This document shows positions 36,926 to 49,100 of a stretch of 64,000 bases of DNA, in pieces; position 1 is the stretch's first letter, and the number at the start of each line of letters is the position of its first letter. The notes below the pieces were generated by a model. That model was not told the DNA's origin, searched no databases, and saw only the letters and a program-made list of their open reading frames with translations. Position numbers and translations under genes: made by a program. Source of the DNA: Hydrangea macrophylla (lineage: Eukaryota > Streptophyta > Magnoliopsida > Cornales > Hydrangeaceae); assembly GCA_033977485.1 (NCBI GenBank), contig CM066998.1, forward strand, positions 24,367,501-24,431,500. Direction: 5' to 3'.

Positions 36926-38340
36926 ATGGCAGCTAGAGATAGTTCGCTTGGGGATATGCGAAAGGCAATAGAAAAGTTCGATGGCAAGAAAATTTCAACA
37001 TGTGGCAAGTGCGTAAGAAGGACGCCTTAGTGCAACAAGGTATAGAGGATGCATTGTGCAGTGAAGATAACAAGCCGGAAGGGATAACCGACAAGATATG
37101 AAAGAGGATTAACTCTAAAGCCGTTAGTACCATGCAGCTTAGTTTGGTGGATGATATGGTGTACGACGTCATGGGAGAGACCTCCGCAAAAGCTTTGTGG
37201 GAAAAGCTTGAGGATCTCTATTTGGGGAAGAACTTCACTAATCGTCTTATGTTGAAGCAAGAGTTGTACTCGTTTAGGCGGAAAGAAGGAGTTGATCTTC
37301 AAGCCCATATAGGTGAGTTTAACAAGTCATTGTGCGAGTTATCCAACATTGGCTTCAAACTAGACGACGAGGACAAAGCTATCATTCTCCTTACGTTTGT
37401 AAAATCTACCCATAATCAATTATTCAATACATTATTGTATGAGAGAGATACTATAACGGTGGAACAAGTGAAGAAAGCTCTATTCTTTAACGAGAAGATG
37501 AGTAACAAAGAGGAAAAGTTGTAAGATGCACAAGCACTTGTTACACAAGAGAAACCAAGGCAAGGGAAGAAGAACTCTAGTGGAGGCAGTAGTGGAGGAG
37601 CATGACATAGAACTTCTATGAAGGATAAGGAGTGTTACTATTATGGAGAGAAGGGTCACTTTTTGTGAGATTGCCTAGCGAAGAAGGATAATAGTGATTC
37701 CACTACACACGTGTTGGAACATTCAGATGAAGATGTCGTAGAAGTCATGACAATTACAGAGGAGGAGAAGAAAACCGCGGATTGGGTTCTTGATTCAGCT
37801 TGTTTTGCTCACTTATGTTCACATGCAAATTGGTTCTCGTCCTACGAACTGATGGAGGAAAAAGTCTATATGGCGAACAACACAATTGGAGAAATCAAGG
37901 GTGTTGGAACCGTTCGAATCAAGACTTCAAATAGGTTGACAATGCTTTTTAACATATGTGATTCATGTTCCAGGTTTGAAGAGAGACATAATTTTCCTTG
38001 GGAATGTTGGATTCCAAAGGATGCTTGTTTGTCGCGAAAAGAGGCTTCATGAAGGTGAAGCAGGATTCTCGTATAATGTTCTTGGAAAAGAAGGTTGGAA
38101 ATTTGTACGTTTTGTTGGGAAGTACAAATTTTGGAGATGTCACAAAGAATAAGATGGTGTACAAGCGGTGGGGAAATCAATTGAGGGAATAGAAGATGAG
38201 ACTCCAACAACTTCGGTGATGACAACTTCTACTCAAGGTGAAGACGACCACAATAACAAAGTGGAGCTCATGCATTTCGTGTTTGATGGCATTGGTGATC
38301 TCAAGTTCGTGGGGGATGTGAACTTGAGTAATGGTGTAGC
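36926..38340 (+). pseudogene. Copia gag and protease remnant
   Basis: Starts MAARDSSLGDMRKAIEKFDG. After a frame break and a stop it continues as an open 130-codon gag segment at 37132-37524 (MGETSAKALWEKLEDLYLGK, LMLKQELYSFRRKEGV), the UBN2-type copia gag core. The zinc knuckle near 37630-37680 reads CYYYGEKGHFL, then a stop, then DCLAKK, so a Cys is lost. The protease at 37711-38052 has DWVLDSACFAHLCSHANWFS, where the catalytic D-S-G is D-S-A. The pre-integrase segment (37998-38190) reads LDSKGCLFVAKRGFMKVKQD. Nothing of integrase or RT follows. Confidence 0.85.
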
Positions 38341-38450
38341 TGAATAGCTTGGGGGATGGCCAAGGTGATCCACTATCGATGTGGAAGTTGAAGAATACAA
38401 GAGGAAGACTCTGAGGACTAATGGGAAGGCATTTGAGGCAAGGCAAAGAT

Positions 38451-38969
38451 TGTTAGGATTGTGCTAAAATTCCATTAGTAGAATTATTTCCTAATTATGA
38501 TTTGATTCCTTATTTGGTGGTTTCCTTGTCAAATAAGGATTCCTTTGATGGTAGAAGTTATCTATTTTATATAAAAATATTTGTGAGAATATTCTTTATT
38601 GTATAAGACTTACCATATGGGTAAATCCTACTACAATTAGGATTGGGACTCTACAATCTATGTAAATATGGGGCTTACTCAAGGGATTGATAAGATTGGT
38701 TGGAAATCTTCTACATACACAAGAGAGGGCTGCAAACTAGTGAGGGATAGACTAGTTTCTAGCAATTGTGTATGTCATATAACTTGGTCAGAGAGTTATA
38801 TATGTGAGGTCTTGATTGCTTGTAATTTTCATATTAATCGAAGTGATCGTAAATCTTGTTGTATTGGTTTGCTTGATTTTTCTTTCATGGTTGTGTCGTT
38901 CTTGTTCTATTTATCTCCATCTTTGTGGGTGTGGTTATTCTTGTTGTGATTGTGGGCCCATTCCCAACA
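38451..38969 (+). repeat. 3' LTR of the small copia derivative
   Basis: 519 bp, TGTTAGGATTGTGCTAAAA... to ...GCCCATTCCCAACA. Similar to the 5' LTR, without the CTTTGCACGTAGACGTAGGC segment present there at about 36738. Confidence 0.88.
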
Positions 38970-39015
38970 GAACAACTTCTGAAGTGTGTAAAACATATTC
39001 CAGCCGTCTTTTAAG

Positions 39016-39213
39016 AAGTGTCAACTACAAGGTTTTTTTTTTTTTGAACAGTTATTTAAAAAGCCAAAAAGGCTAAGAGAGTTACATCCACAAAGGCATC
39101 TAATAGAATCTGGAAAAAAGCCCCCAACCAAGCACGTACCTCCCCAAAAAAATGGAAAAAGGGATAGCAACATAGCTAATCATTGATCAGTGGCATAAAG
39201 TGTCAACTACAAG
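39016..39213 (-). mobile_element. 5'-truncated LINE insertion with 16-bp target duplication
   Basis: AAGTGTCAACTACAAG occurs at 39016-39031 and again, unchanged, at 39198-39213. Between them 166 bp begins with a T13 run and GAACAG, i.e. a poly(A)-ended insertion in minus orientation. It lies about 0.8 kb downstream of the MADS-box gene stop codon. The start TTTTTTGAACAG is shared with the LINE at 63067. Confidence 0.85.
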
Positions 39214-39940
39214 TTTGCACATTATTTAAGAAATATATAGTATATTTAGATTTGTAGTACATTACATAACTACTTTTATATTTTCCATTGGATGTGATGG
39301 CTCTGACTTTTAAACTCATTTTTGGATCACACATAAATGTTATTTAATTTACCTTTATTGTAAGAGTATTATAAGAAATTTATATAAAATTTATAGTTGA
39401 TTTTCAAAGTGGACACTTATTTAGGGACAGAGGGAATAGTTTTTTTTTGGTTCAAAGAGAAAAGAAAAAAAAAAGTCGCCAATCAATTTGTTTTTCAAAT
39501 AATATCTAACTAGAGATTTTTGCCATACAAAGATAGTATAATCTGACGGCAAAAAATAATACATAGATAAAATATAATACAACTTTAATATATAAACATA
39601 TAAATGCATATAAACATATAAGTGATGAGCAAAATATATATATATATGTATATAAATGTATAAGTTCGGATTTGGGCTCGGGCTTAGGTTATTAACCTCT
39701 GCACAAGCCCTAGCTACACGAATTCGATTAATTCATGCTTCAGCTTTCTAGCCCAAGCCCACCCAAGTTGCATAAAAAAAGTTACTCAAACTCAAGTAAA
39801 TTACAAATTGGGCTCAGATTAGCCCGCTCAAGTTGCAGCTCTAGCTTTTCTAAATTTTTTTTTCCTCTTGCTTGGATTAACCGACATGCTAAGAATTGAG
39901 GCACATGTTGGTCTCATCATATGCATGGTGCATGTGACTA
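39214..39940. other. 3' flank of the MADS-box gene, no gene seen
   Basis: AT-rich. Contains ATATAT runs near 39635-39650 and, at 39660-39845, a region rich in GGGCTNGGGC-type words that may be the right part of a TIR element (see 36206). The transcript end of the MADS-box gene probably falls in 39800-39960, but no clear AATAAA was found. Confidence 0.5.
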
Positions 39941-39941
39941 T

Positions 39942-39949
<8 letters not shown>

Positions 39950-39983
<34 letters not shown>
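39950..39983. repeat. GA/CT microsatellite in the MADS-gene 3' UTR
   Basis: Plus-strand (GA)n of about 17 units, so CT in the mRNA, immediately after the stop codon. Likely polymorphic. Confidence 0.85.
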
Positions 39984-39990
<7 letters not shown>

Positions 39991-39991
39991 C

Positions 39992-40192
39992 TTACACCAA
40001 CTGCAGGGCGGTTTGGTCATCGCGAGAATAATGGTGATTATTGGATTGAAGGCCATTGATTTGAAGGTAGTTTCGAGCATCAAATGGATGAGTTGGTGGC
40101 ATTAACTCATACTCACAACTCCCTCCTCCTGGCATCAAGTTCATCTGCTGCTGGTGTTGTTGCTGCTGCTGGGCTCTCTCATTTTCAGCTAT
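39992..40192 (-). CDS. AG: AG exon 8: C-domain and stop
   Basis: Residues 186-251. Starts [20 protein letters not shown], giving five Gln, one His and three Gln. AG motif I is [16 protein letters not shown] and AG motif II ends DQTALQLV before TAA. In the mRNA a CT-repeat begins about 10 nt after the stop. The acceptor is TGTAG. Confidence 0.95.
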   Translation of the reverse strand: MAENERAQQQQQHQQQMNLMPGGGSCEYELMPPTHPFDARNYLQINGLQSNNHHYSRDDQTALQLV

Positions 40193-43100
40193 CTACACAA
40201 TCATCAAATCTATATATACACATATAGATCTATATAAATAAAGATATACTAGAGAGAGGAAAAGTGGAGTGAGAGAGACCTTAGCTCGGAGGTACTGGTT
40301 ATTGTTATGCAAATCAACTTCCTGCAGTGCACAAAGTTTTTTTTGAAAAAACTGATATAATAATCATGAAGCTAAAAAAATGTGAATAGGTTCATGTGAC
40401 AAATTATATGTTACTTTAGGCTTTGTTTGGTAACGTTACGATTTTCGATTTTCAGTTATCAAAATTCTGAAGAACGAAACTAACTTTTATTTATTTTTTT
40501 CTTATTTTATAAAATGAAATCTGAAAACAACCTTTTTTTGGCCCAATTCTAGTAGTTTTGTTAATAAACATAAATTAAGATAACGATTACCAAACAGGTA
40601 GAAGGTTTTCGTATTCCAAAAAGAAAAACGAAAAACAATTTCCAAACTCTTGATTTCAATTTATTTTTATTTTATTTTAAAACAAATGGCAAAAAAAAAA
40701 AAACTGAAAATGGCAATGTTACCAAATGGTAAATGCAAGGTTACCAAAGGGTAATATTATGATGGTTACACGAATTACAATTGCTTCCATCAATCTAGTT
40801 TTGTTTTCCATAATTTATAGCCCCTTAAGTCTAATCTTGCCTTAATTACTTCCTTACTTCTCATTATACTAACATCATTGTATCTATCTTTTAGAGTCCA
40901 TTTGGATTGAAAGAACGGGAGAGAAGAGAAGAGATAGTTAAGTTGGAAGAGAAGAGAAGGCTGAACATAATCCAATTTATTTCTCTCCAGATCAGAGAGA
41001 CTAGATCAGAAAGACTGAGAAAACATATATAAAAAAATCATAATAAAATGTTAAGAAAAAGACCAATATGTACCTGAAAATTTTTTCTTATTCAAACATA
41101 TCACTAGAGGATAAAAGAGTAAATTGATTCTAAATACTTTCTTTTCTCTTCTCTTATGAATGTTAAACAAACGAGATAAAATTATGTTTATCTTCTTGTC
41201 TCTTCTCATATCCTCTCTTCTCTTTATCCAAATAGGGAGTAGATAAATTAGCATGCTTTCTCTTCTCCTATCTACTCTTCTCTTCTCCCCAATTCTCTCA
41301 ATCCAAGCGGAGTGTGTGTTAGTTGGACTGAAGAGTTGTTCATCTTCAACCATCTTATTTCCTAAGGCATGTAATTAACAATGTGATAACCCTTCACAAA
41401 TATAAACAGGGCCTTAATTGGAATTTCATAAAACAACCAGCACTTGAAACATAAGTATATGAATATCTACATATATTTTGTTGTGAATAGTGTCTACAAC
41501 ATCTGGGTGTTTTGTGGTAATATTTCAACACTGTCAAGCCTCCCAATGCTCCAATTTACATATTTGGTATAAGAGCTAAACTGGGGGATTGTTGTCTGAC
41601 ATTCCAGTTAATCAACCTACAGGAGGCATTGTCTTGAGATCATTGTAATGCAAATTCTATGTTCGTAAAGCTTGGAGTGGGTAGAATGTGATCTAAAAAT
41701 AATGCCTTCATAACAAAATGACTGTGGTACTTTAACAAAACCCAATAAGCTCTTCGAATTGGAATTATGCTAAAAAAAAATTGGGCTTGATGCAAGGAGT
41801 ACTAATTTGGGGATCCCAACAACTAGAAGCGCCTCTTATTTCATGAAATCATTACAAGCCATTCTCCATGGGGATAACGAACTCTTGCGAGTCGTGAAAA
41901 ATGGCTTTTACCTGACTGTGGGAAATGACACTACTAATTAGTTTTGGATAGACATTTGGGAGGAAAATTACACTAGTATTCAGTTTGGACAAACATTTTG
42001 GCACTACTATTTCTTAAATGGGTAGAAAATGAATATTTTCATGTCGTATGGAAGGGATAGGTCCCTTTGAATGTACAAGTGTTTTCTTGGTAGCTCATAT
42101 TGCCGCGGATACTTGTGAAAGGAAATCTGTATTTCCTACTGGCACCTGATAATGCTAGGGTATGATGCTCCTGGTATGATGATAAAAAAACAGAAACGAC
42201 AATCTCACAACATTGCTGAGCTAATGGCAATCTCACAAGTTCTGCAGATGGGAGTTAATTTTGCATAAAATTTTCTTCAATCTTGCGCGGAATTGCAAAT
42301 GGAGAGTGATTCGTCTGTGGCCATTTCGTGGGTCACATGCCTGGAATCCATTCCATGGAAGCAAAATTATGTTGCTAATACGATTTCACAAAACCTCAGT
42401 ATATTAAATTCCATGAATATTGAAACAAGATTCATCCATATTCCTAGAAGTACAAATGCGATCGCAGATTCTTTGACCAAATCTGGTGTGCACAGGTCTG
42501 CCCCTCTGGAAGCATGGTTTTGATCAAATCTCACAGTTATTGACCCCCTTTGAAATCCTATGCTTTGTAGGATGTCAATGTTTGGTCTGTAACATTTTCA
42601 TACTAGGAGACACACTATTTTCTCTTGGATCTGGGCTGTTTTACCCCTATGCTTTTGGTGATGATCTAGTCCCCTTTATCTTTTCATTAATCTGTTAGTT
42701 GGATCTAGGAAATACTCTGTTTTGGCTTTTTTTTTGGTCACATTTGCTTGTTTGATGGTTGCTTTTTGAAGGTAAGGTAACATGTCCCCCCTTTTTTTGA
42801 TGTACTAAGTAAATTTTTTTAATACAATTCCCCTCAACCCATCGAGGTTCTTTCAAAAAAGAAAAACATAAACGGTGGATACCCAATCATTTGACTATTT
42901 TTTGGCATGGGTGGTATGGATGATTAGACGGAATGGTGGGGAGTCAGGGAATGTATCCCAGCTTGAGTATAACAACGCGTTTTGGAATTGGATGATCAGA
43001 TAAAGGGAAAATAGCGAGCTTAAGCAAAATTGAACTATAACACATGAAAGGACTACACTAAGAAATACTGTGGTATGAGATCCATATATACTCAAATCTA

Positions 43101-46100
43101 TGTCTCTAATGTCCTTTAAAGGAGTGGTAACTTTGACGTGGTGGATAGGACTCCTAGCTACGCTAATGCAAGGTTTTGGTGATTTTTTTTGGGTAATTAT
43201 AGTCTTGGGGTAATTTTTTGAGGCTACACTTTATACTATATAAATTAATTTTACGTTTTGTGGACAATTGTGGAAGGCATAAATAACATAGGAGTCATGT
43301 CTTTTGTGGTAGCATATGAGTTGGGATCTTCTGTTCTGTAACACTTCTTGTTTAATAATGAATGCAAATTGTCATTTTTAAAAAATGATATTGAAATTCA
43401 TTTTCAAAAAAAAAAAAAAAAAAAAGAAGGTCGAGCTTTTTCTTTGGAAAAAAAAGGACGCATAGCACAATATATCTGCTATGCAATCGCTTATATTCGG
43501 TATCAAGGAATCGCCAAGCCACTCGAAGAGTGCCCTAATCGTCTGGATAGTGGCATTCTAGTAGAGACCATATGCCAAGCGTCCAGACGGTCATACGGTG
43601 GTTTGATTCTTCAAAAAATCTAATCGTAACCACTCAAAAGCCATTTGCAAGGCATTCGAATGGGGGCATTTTATCGGTCTACGGGGTGTCCAAATAGTTG
43701 GAAAGTCTAGTAACTTGTTGGTAGTGTCTTAATCTGTTGTGAGGATATTGCTGATGGTTTCTAATAGAGTTGCTAGGAAGCACATAAATTTCTACGAGGA
43801 CTACATGTCCTTACTTGATACGCACCCACACCTGCGTTGGTGTGGATTCTTCTCAGATGCGGCATGGTGTTTCGTTTTAATTTTTCAAAACAATGGGACT
43901 CAATCATAATTTTAAAAAATTTAAAGTCAATTTAAGAATGTTAGGTGTTGGATATTACACATCAAAAGGGTAATTTGACTTATTTACACTCGTTATTTAT
44001 CTTAATTGCAAATACATATATTTTTTTTAAGATAATGTATAGTTTATACAATTATTTAAAAGTAGAATGTTCAATACTTTATAAAAGTACCCCACACTCA
44101 CACCATTGATTTTTGTAAAATAGGAAAATCTTTCATGCCTGTGTCACTGCGTATGTATCCCCACACCCACACTGGTACTTCCTAGTAGAGTTTCGAGCAT
44201 TGTAATCTTTGGATTCATAGTAAATCTTTTCATCTTCTTGGTTATGGACGTAGGCATCAATTGATTGAACCATGTTATATAGTTGTGTCTTTCATTGATT
44301 GCTTGTGTTTTTTTTTCCTCACGTTTGATGGTTTCTCTTATAGATTCGCTTCTTTTGTACCATTCAGAGGTGTTCTTAGGTCACTGTTGGAACAATTTGG
44401 TATCAGAGCTTCTGCTTTATAAGATTTGCAGATTTTATGTGGGACAAAATTTGAAGTTGAGAAATTCACTAGGAAGAACGACTTTCGTTTTGTCACGCAT
44501 GAATATGAATGCACTACTAGTTAAATAGGGGTTGCCTAAAGCATTAAACGGTAAGGATGCCTTACCATCTACGACGACAGAGACAGAAAATGTGGATATG
44601 ATGGAAAAGGATACACTACAATTCTCTTGTGTTTTTTTTCTCCGGGATCTTGAGTAAGGTTTCTGAGGAAGACTTAGTAGCGAGGTTGTGATTGAAGCTC
44701 GAGAAACTTTATACGACAAAGTCTCTCACAAACCCTTTTTACTTGAAATAAGGTATATCAATTTTGGATCATGTTATGCATTCAATAAGGCAATTATGGA
44801 TCTAAGAAATATATATAGGTAAAGATTGATGATGAGGACCAGGCTATGATTTTTAAGTGTTCCCTACCACCATCTTAGATTACTCAATGCATTCAAATAA
44901 GGCTATTATGGATCTAAGAAATATAAAGGAAAAAATTTATGATCAAGATCGAACGATATTCTCATACATTCCCAATCACCAATATATGATCATTTTATGG
45001 ATACCATGATATTTAGTCGAGGTACTCTTTCCATGGAGGATGTGGAGGCAACCCTTGACTCTGAGGAGTTGAAGAAACAAGTTATTGCAGAGTGTTCAGC
45101 AGAGGGCTCAAGTGAGGGGTTGGCTGAAAGAAGTAGAACATAATGCATGATGGGATTGTGATGACATTATAGAGGTAAGACACGGTCCAAAGTTGAGGAA
45201 GGACTTGATTTCTTTTGGCACTCTAGAATCCAACAGTAGTTATTGTAGAGCGAGAGGTGGAGTCATGAGGATCTCTCAAAGCATGAATAAGTTGTCATAA
45301 AGGGGCTAAAGTGGAATAGTCTCTATGTCCTGCAGGGTACTATAGTTTTTGACACAACGGGTGCATTATCGTCATTGGATAATAATTTTGAAGTCGCCAG
45401 GTTGTGGAATATGATGTTAAGTCATATGATCGAGATAAGGATGGAAGAGTTGAGTGAACGGGATTTACTTTTACTTGTTGGTTCGAAAATGGGAAGTTGG
45501 ATTGTTTTGCATTGTATGTTTGGCAAATAGTGTAGGGTCAAATTCAGTACATCAATTCATCGGACCAAGTATACGTTAGATTACATCCATTCAAATCTTT
45601 GGGGTCCTTCTTGTGCTCCGTCGAAGGAGGTTGTAGATACATATTGACCATCATGTATATGATTTTTCGAGAAGGATTTTGGTGTATTTCTTGAGGCACA
45701 AAAATGAGGTATTTGAGCAGTTCAAGCAATAGAGGGCTTTGCATGGAAAAGTAGATGTGCAAATAAATCAAGTAGTTAAGAATTGGCAATAGCCTTGTGA
45801 GTGTCAATTTAATGAGTTCTATACAACCAAGTGGATTGTGAGTCACCACAAATTTAGGAAGATACCAGAATAGAATGGGATTGCAAAACGGATGAGCAAA
45901 ACACTTTTGGAGCGAGCTAGATATTTGATGTCTAATCTTGGCATGGGAAAAGGAGTTAGGAAAAAGCTGTTAACACGGCTTGTTGCTTAATGAGTAGGTA
46001 TGCGACAACCAGAAAAGTTTGTAATCCAAGGCAAAGAATGTTTGAATTTGGAGCTTATTGTGGCTTGATTAGGTTGAAGAATAAAAGAATGAATTAATAG

Positions 46101-49100
46101 CATTGTTGCCCAAGCAGACCGCTCGGGGAAGTCTCGCTCGAGAGAGCTTCAGTGCAAGCTCCTTGCGAGAATTGGAGTATAAATTTCTAGAATCTCACTC
46201 AACTGGGTGTCTACCTGAGCGAGGCTACATGACGGGCAACAAGAATTTCTAGTAGTGAGATTTGGGAAGTTATATACGATTTTGGATTCCTAATTCGGTT
46301 TTGGCAGCAAATCCGTGGCATATTAGAATAGGGAATATGTGAGGCCCTACATAAGGACACTTTGGGTCAATTGGTAGTGACTTTAAGCCAATGTGGGGCT
46401 TATTGTTCTTGGAGAGCCTTAGGGTTCAAATTAGGATCACTTGTTTGTTAGCCTTTTGAGTGTTTTTGGTAAGGCTTTGTTTTGTTTTGGTAAGAGTTCG
46501 CATTTCTCGTTTAGCACACTATAATCATCCCTTTGAATTAGTGGATTGTTCCCTAGCTCTGGGGTATGGACGTAGGCATAATTGACCAAACCACACATGA
46601 AATCTTGTATTTTTGCGTCTTTTTGTTTTTTCGTCGTTTCTTTCTCATTTGGATTTATATTTTGTTTGTTTGGGAATTGCTTCTGCGGCACAACTAAGAA
46701 GGCCATGTATGCATGGTGAAAAAGTCTTTTGGATAGCGGTATAAGCAATTTGATACCTTTATGGTAGGGAATGATTACTCTAGGAGCGAATTTAATTGTA
46801 TTTATCATAGCTATTTGAAAAGGAACTTAAAACGTCTTGCGATGCATGGTAATAAGTCTGCAACCACTCTATAAATGACGCACTTGAGAGATTTTGCAAA
46901 GTTGACATCGAGTTTTAAGAAAGAGGTGGAGCACATATCACTTGTGCCTTATACCAATGGAGAGTATCATGTATGCTATGGTATGTATTAGGCTAGACAT
47001 TTTACATGCCGTGAGTATAGATACATGAACAGACTGAGTAAGGTCATCTAGCAGACATCAAAGTGAATATTGAGGTACCTTAAGGGTACTGCAAATGTTG
47101 GGCTTGTTTTTTACGGAGGTAGTGATACTTTTGGGAATTTCGTCGAGTATGTTCACTCAGATTTTGCTAGAGGTCTAGAGAGACGAATGTCTCTTGCAGG
47201 TTACTTGTTTACCTTGTATAGGTGTCTTATCAATTAGAGAGTAACTTTGCAATCTATGGTTGCTTTGTTGATAATCGAAACCGGATACTTAACTAGCGGG
47301 TATGAAGGTGTTGAATGAAGCTATATGCTTGAGATGTTTGGTTGGTGATTTGGGGATGAAACAAGAAGTTACTTCAATATTTTGTGATAACCAGAGTGCC
47401 ATACATTTGACAAAAAATCAAATGTTCTATGAGAGGACCAAACATATCTGTTGGAAAAACAGGTTTAAATGGAAAGTTTAAACACACAGCGGAAAAATCA
47501 AGTTATGAAACTTTATTGGCATGCCCGGATCTACTACTCGTCAATTCTACAGATGCGCACAAGAGGGGACACGAGTTATACCTTAGTGTCTTGAACCCAA
47601 TTCTGATCTTCAACTTCCAGCAGCCTCCACTAGATGATCTTTACCCTTATGACTCCTGCGGATGCCTGCCAGAAAGACTAGGGTTGGTGGGAACCCTAAT
47701 GGAGAGGATAGAGAAGGTTTTGGGACTCCAAAACAGTTTCTGCAGCTTCTGACGTTCAAAACGACGAACAACCTTTTCCAGAACGCAGCTGCCCTATTTA
47801 TAGATTCCCAGAACCGACCTAGACTTCGAGCGATCGAAGTGCCTTCGATCGATCGAATATTCGATCGATCGAACCATCTTCGATCGATCGAACCTGCAGA
47901 CTTCAATCGATCGAGATATCTTCGATCGATCGAACCTGTCTGGACATCATCCTCAAGCATCTTTCCAAGCATCCTGGCGGAGCTAAGAGTGGGACCTCCT
48001 AGGCTCTTTATTGTTGGCTCAGACCAGTTTGTTAATTACCATGACCAAACTCTTTGATCAGCAAACTAACTAACTGGTCAGTTAACGTTTACTCCACTAT
48101 AAAACGATAACTGAACTCCAACGCAAAAGAACATATCCGAAGCGATAACTAGACTTGTATGTTGTACTAATGTCCCTCTACCTCTAGCATTCGTAATCAT
48201 ATTCAGGTAGTCGGATAACTGTTACTGTCAACCTGAATCATGATTACTTCTTGTATTCCTTGAGTCCCATTCACCTCTCATGATTACCAAACATGTTGAT
48301 AACTCTTATCAACAAGACTGCAGTACTCAGTAATCGACTTGGTGACATTCTCAAGGGAATGCTTACTCTGAATTAGAGGGTAGATTCTATCTTGACAATA
48401 TATGTTCACAACCCTATGAACATGACATACCCAAGATACCCAGGTGTTGATCTTCTGTAGACCTCACTGATTGGTAAGTCAAAGCAGTCATATCCACAGT
48501 CTGTGTTCATAATCGCCTCAAGATTGAGAACACGTACCTTATACAAGTTATGAGTTCCTATCGACTGATTGACAGCTTTGAGTGTCAATAGGAAAGCTCA
48601 GGTCCGTCAATGCACTATAAGCACTAGCATATTAACCAAGAGTCACACTCTAGTGATTGAGATTTATCACTCCATCGAATGGTAGTTAATGATGCTACAG
48701 TGTATACCTGATGAGATATCCAGTCTCATCATCCACTGTGACAAGCTTTAAGTATCAAAGAATAGTAATTCGTATCTCATTGTATGTATCTCATACACAC
48801 ACGAAATACTTACTATGATACTTATGGATTAAACAATCATCTTATGAAAGAAACATACATAATGAAATGTAAAGCTGATATCCATATATTAAAAAAAAAT
48901 CAATGTCTAATACATAAAGTAATGGTTTGAGGGCACAAACCCAACAATATCAACATTAGAGTTCACTTCATCTCAGATGTAGTTTTATAGGGTGCTATAA
49001 CGGTAGAAAAGATTCCTACAACAGATAAACTCGACATGATGATGAAGCCTATTCTAGGGGCCAAACTCAAGCATTGTTTGGACTTTGAACTTGGTTGGTA

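Larger units (their letters stand above)
36337..38969 (+). mobile_element. Small copia derivative with LTRs but only gag/protease
   Basis: LTRs 36337-36897 and 38451-38969 (both start TGTTAGGATTGTGC and end CCCATTCCCAA[CT]A), with PBS TGGTATCAGAGC at 36900-36911. The internal region is only about 1.55 kb and stops after the gag-pre-integrase region; integrase, RT and RNase H are missing. It is therefore a deleted, non-autonomous copy. Flanking pentamers (GAAAT / GAACA) do not match, so no target duplication is claimed. Confidence 0.88.

Noticed and set aside
39868..40059. Open frame with [14 protein letters not shown]
   Set aside because: Translation of the GA microsatellite on the strand opposite to the AG gene.
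47662..48057. 131-codon open frame in the solo LTR with IDRIFDRSN repeats
   Set aside because: It arises from the ATCGATCG palindrome array; LTRs of this type do not encode protein, and the inverted copy at 61620 lacks it.
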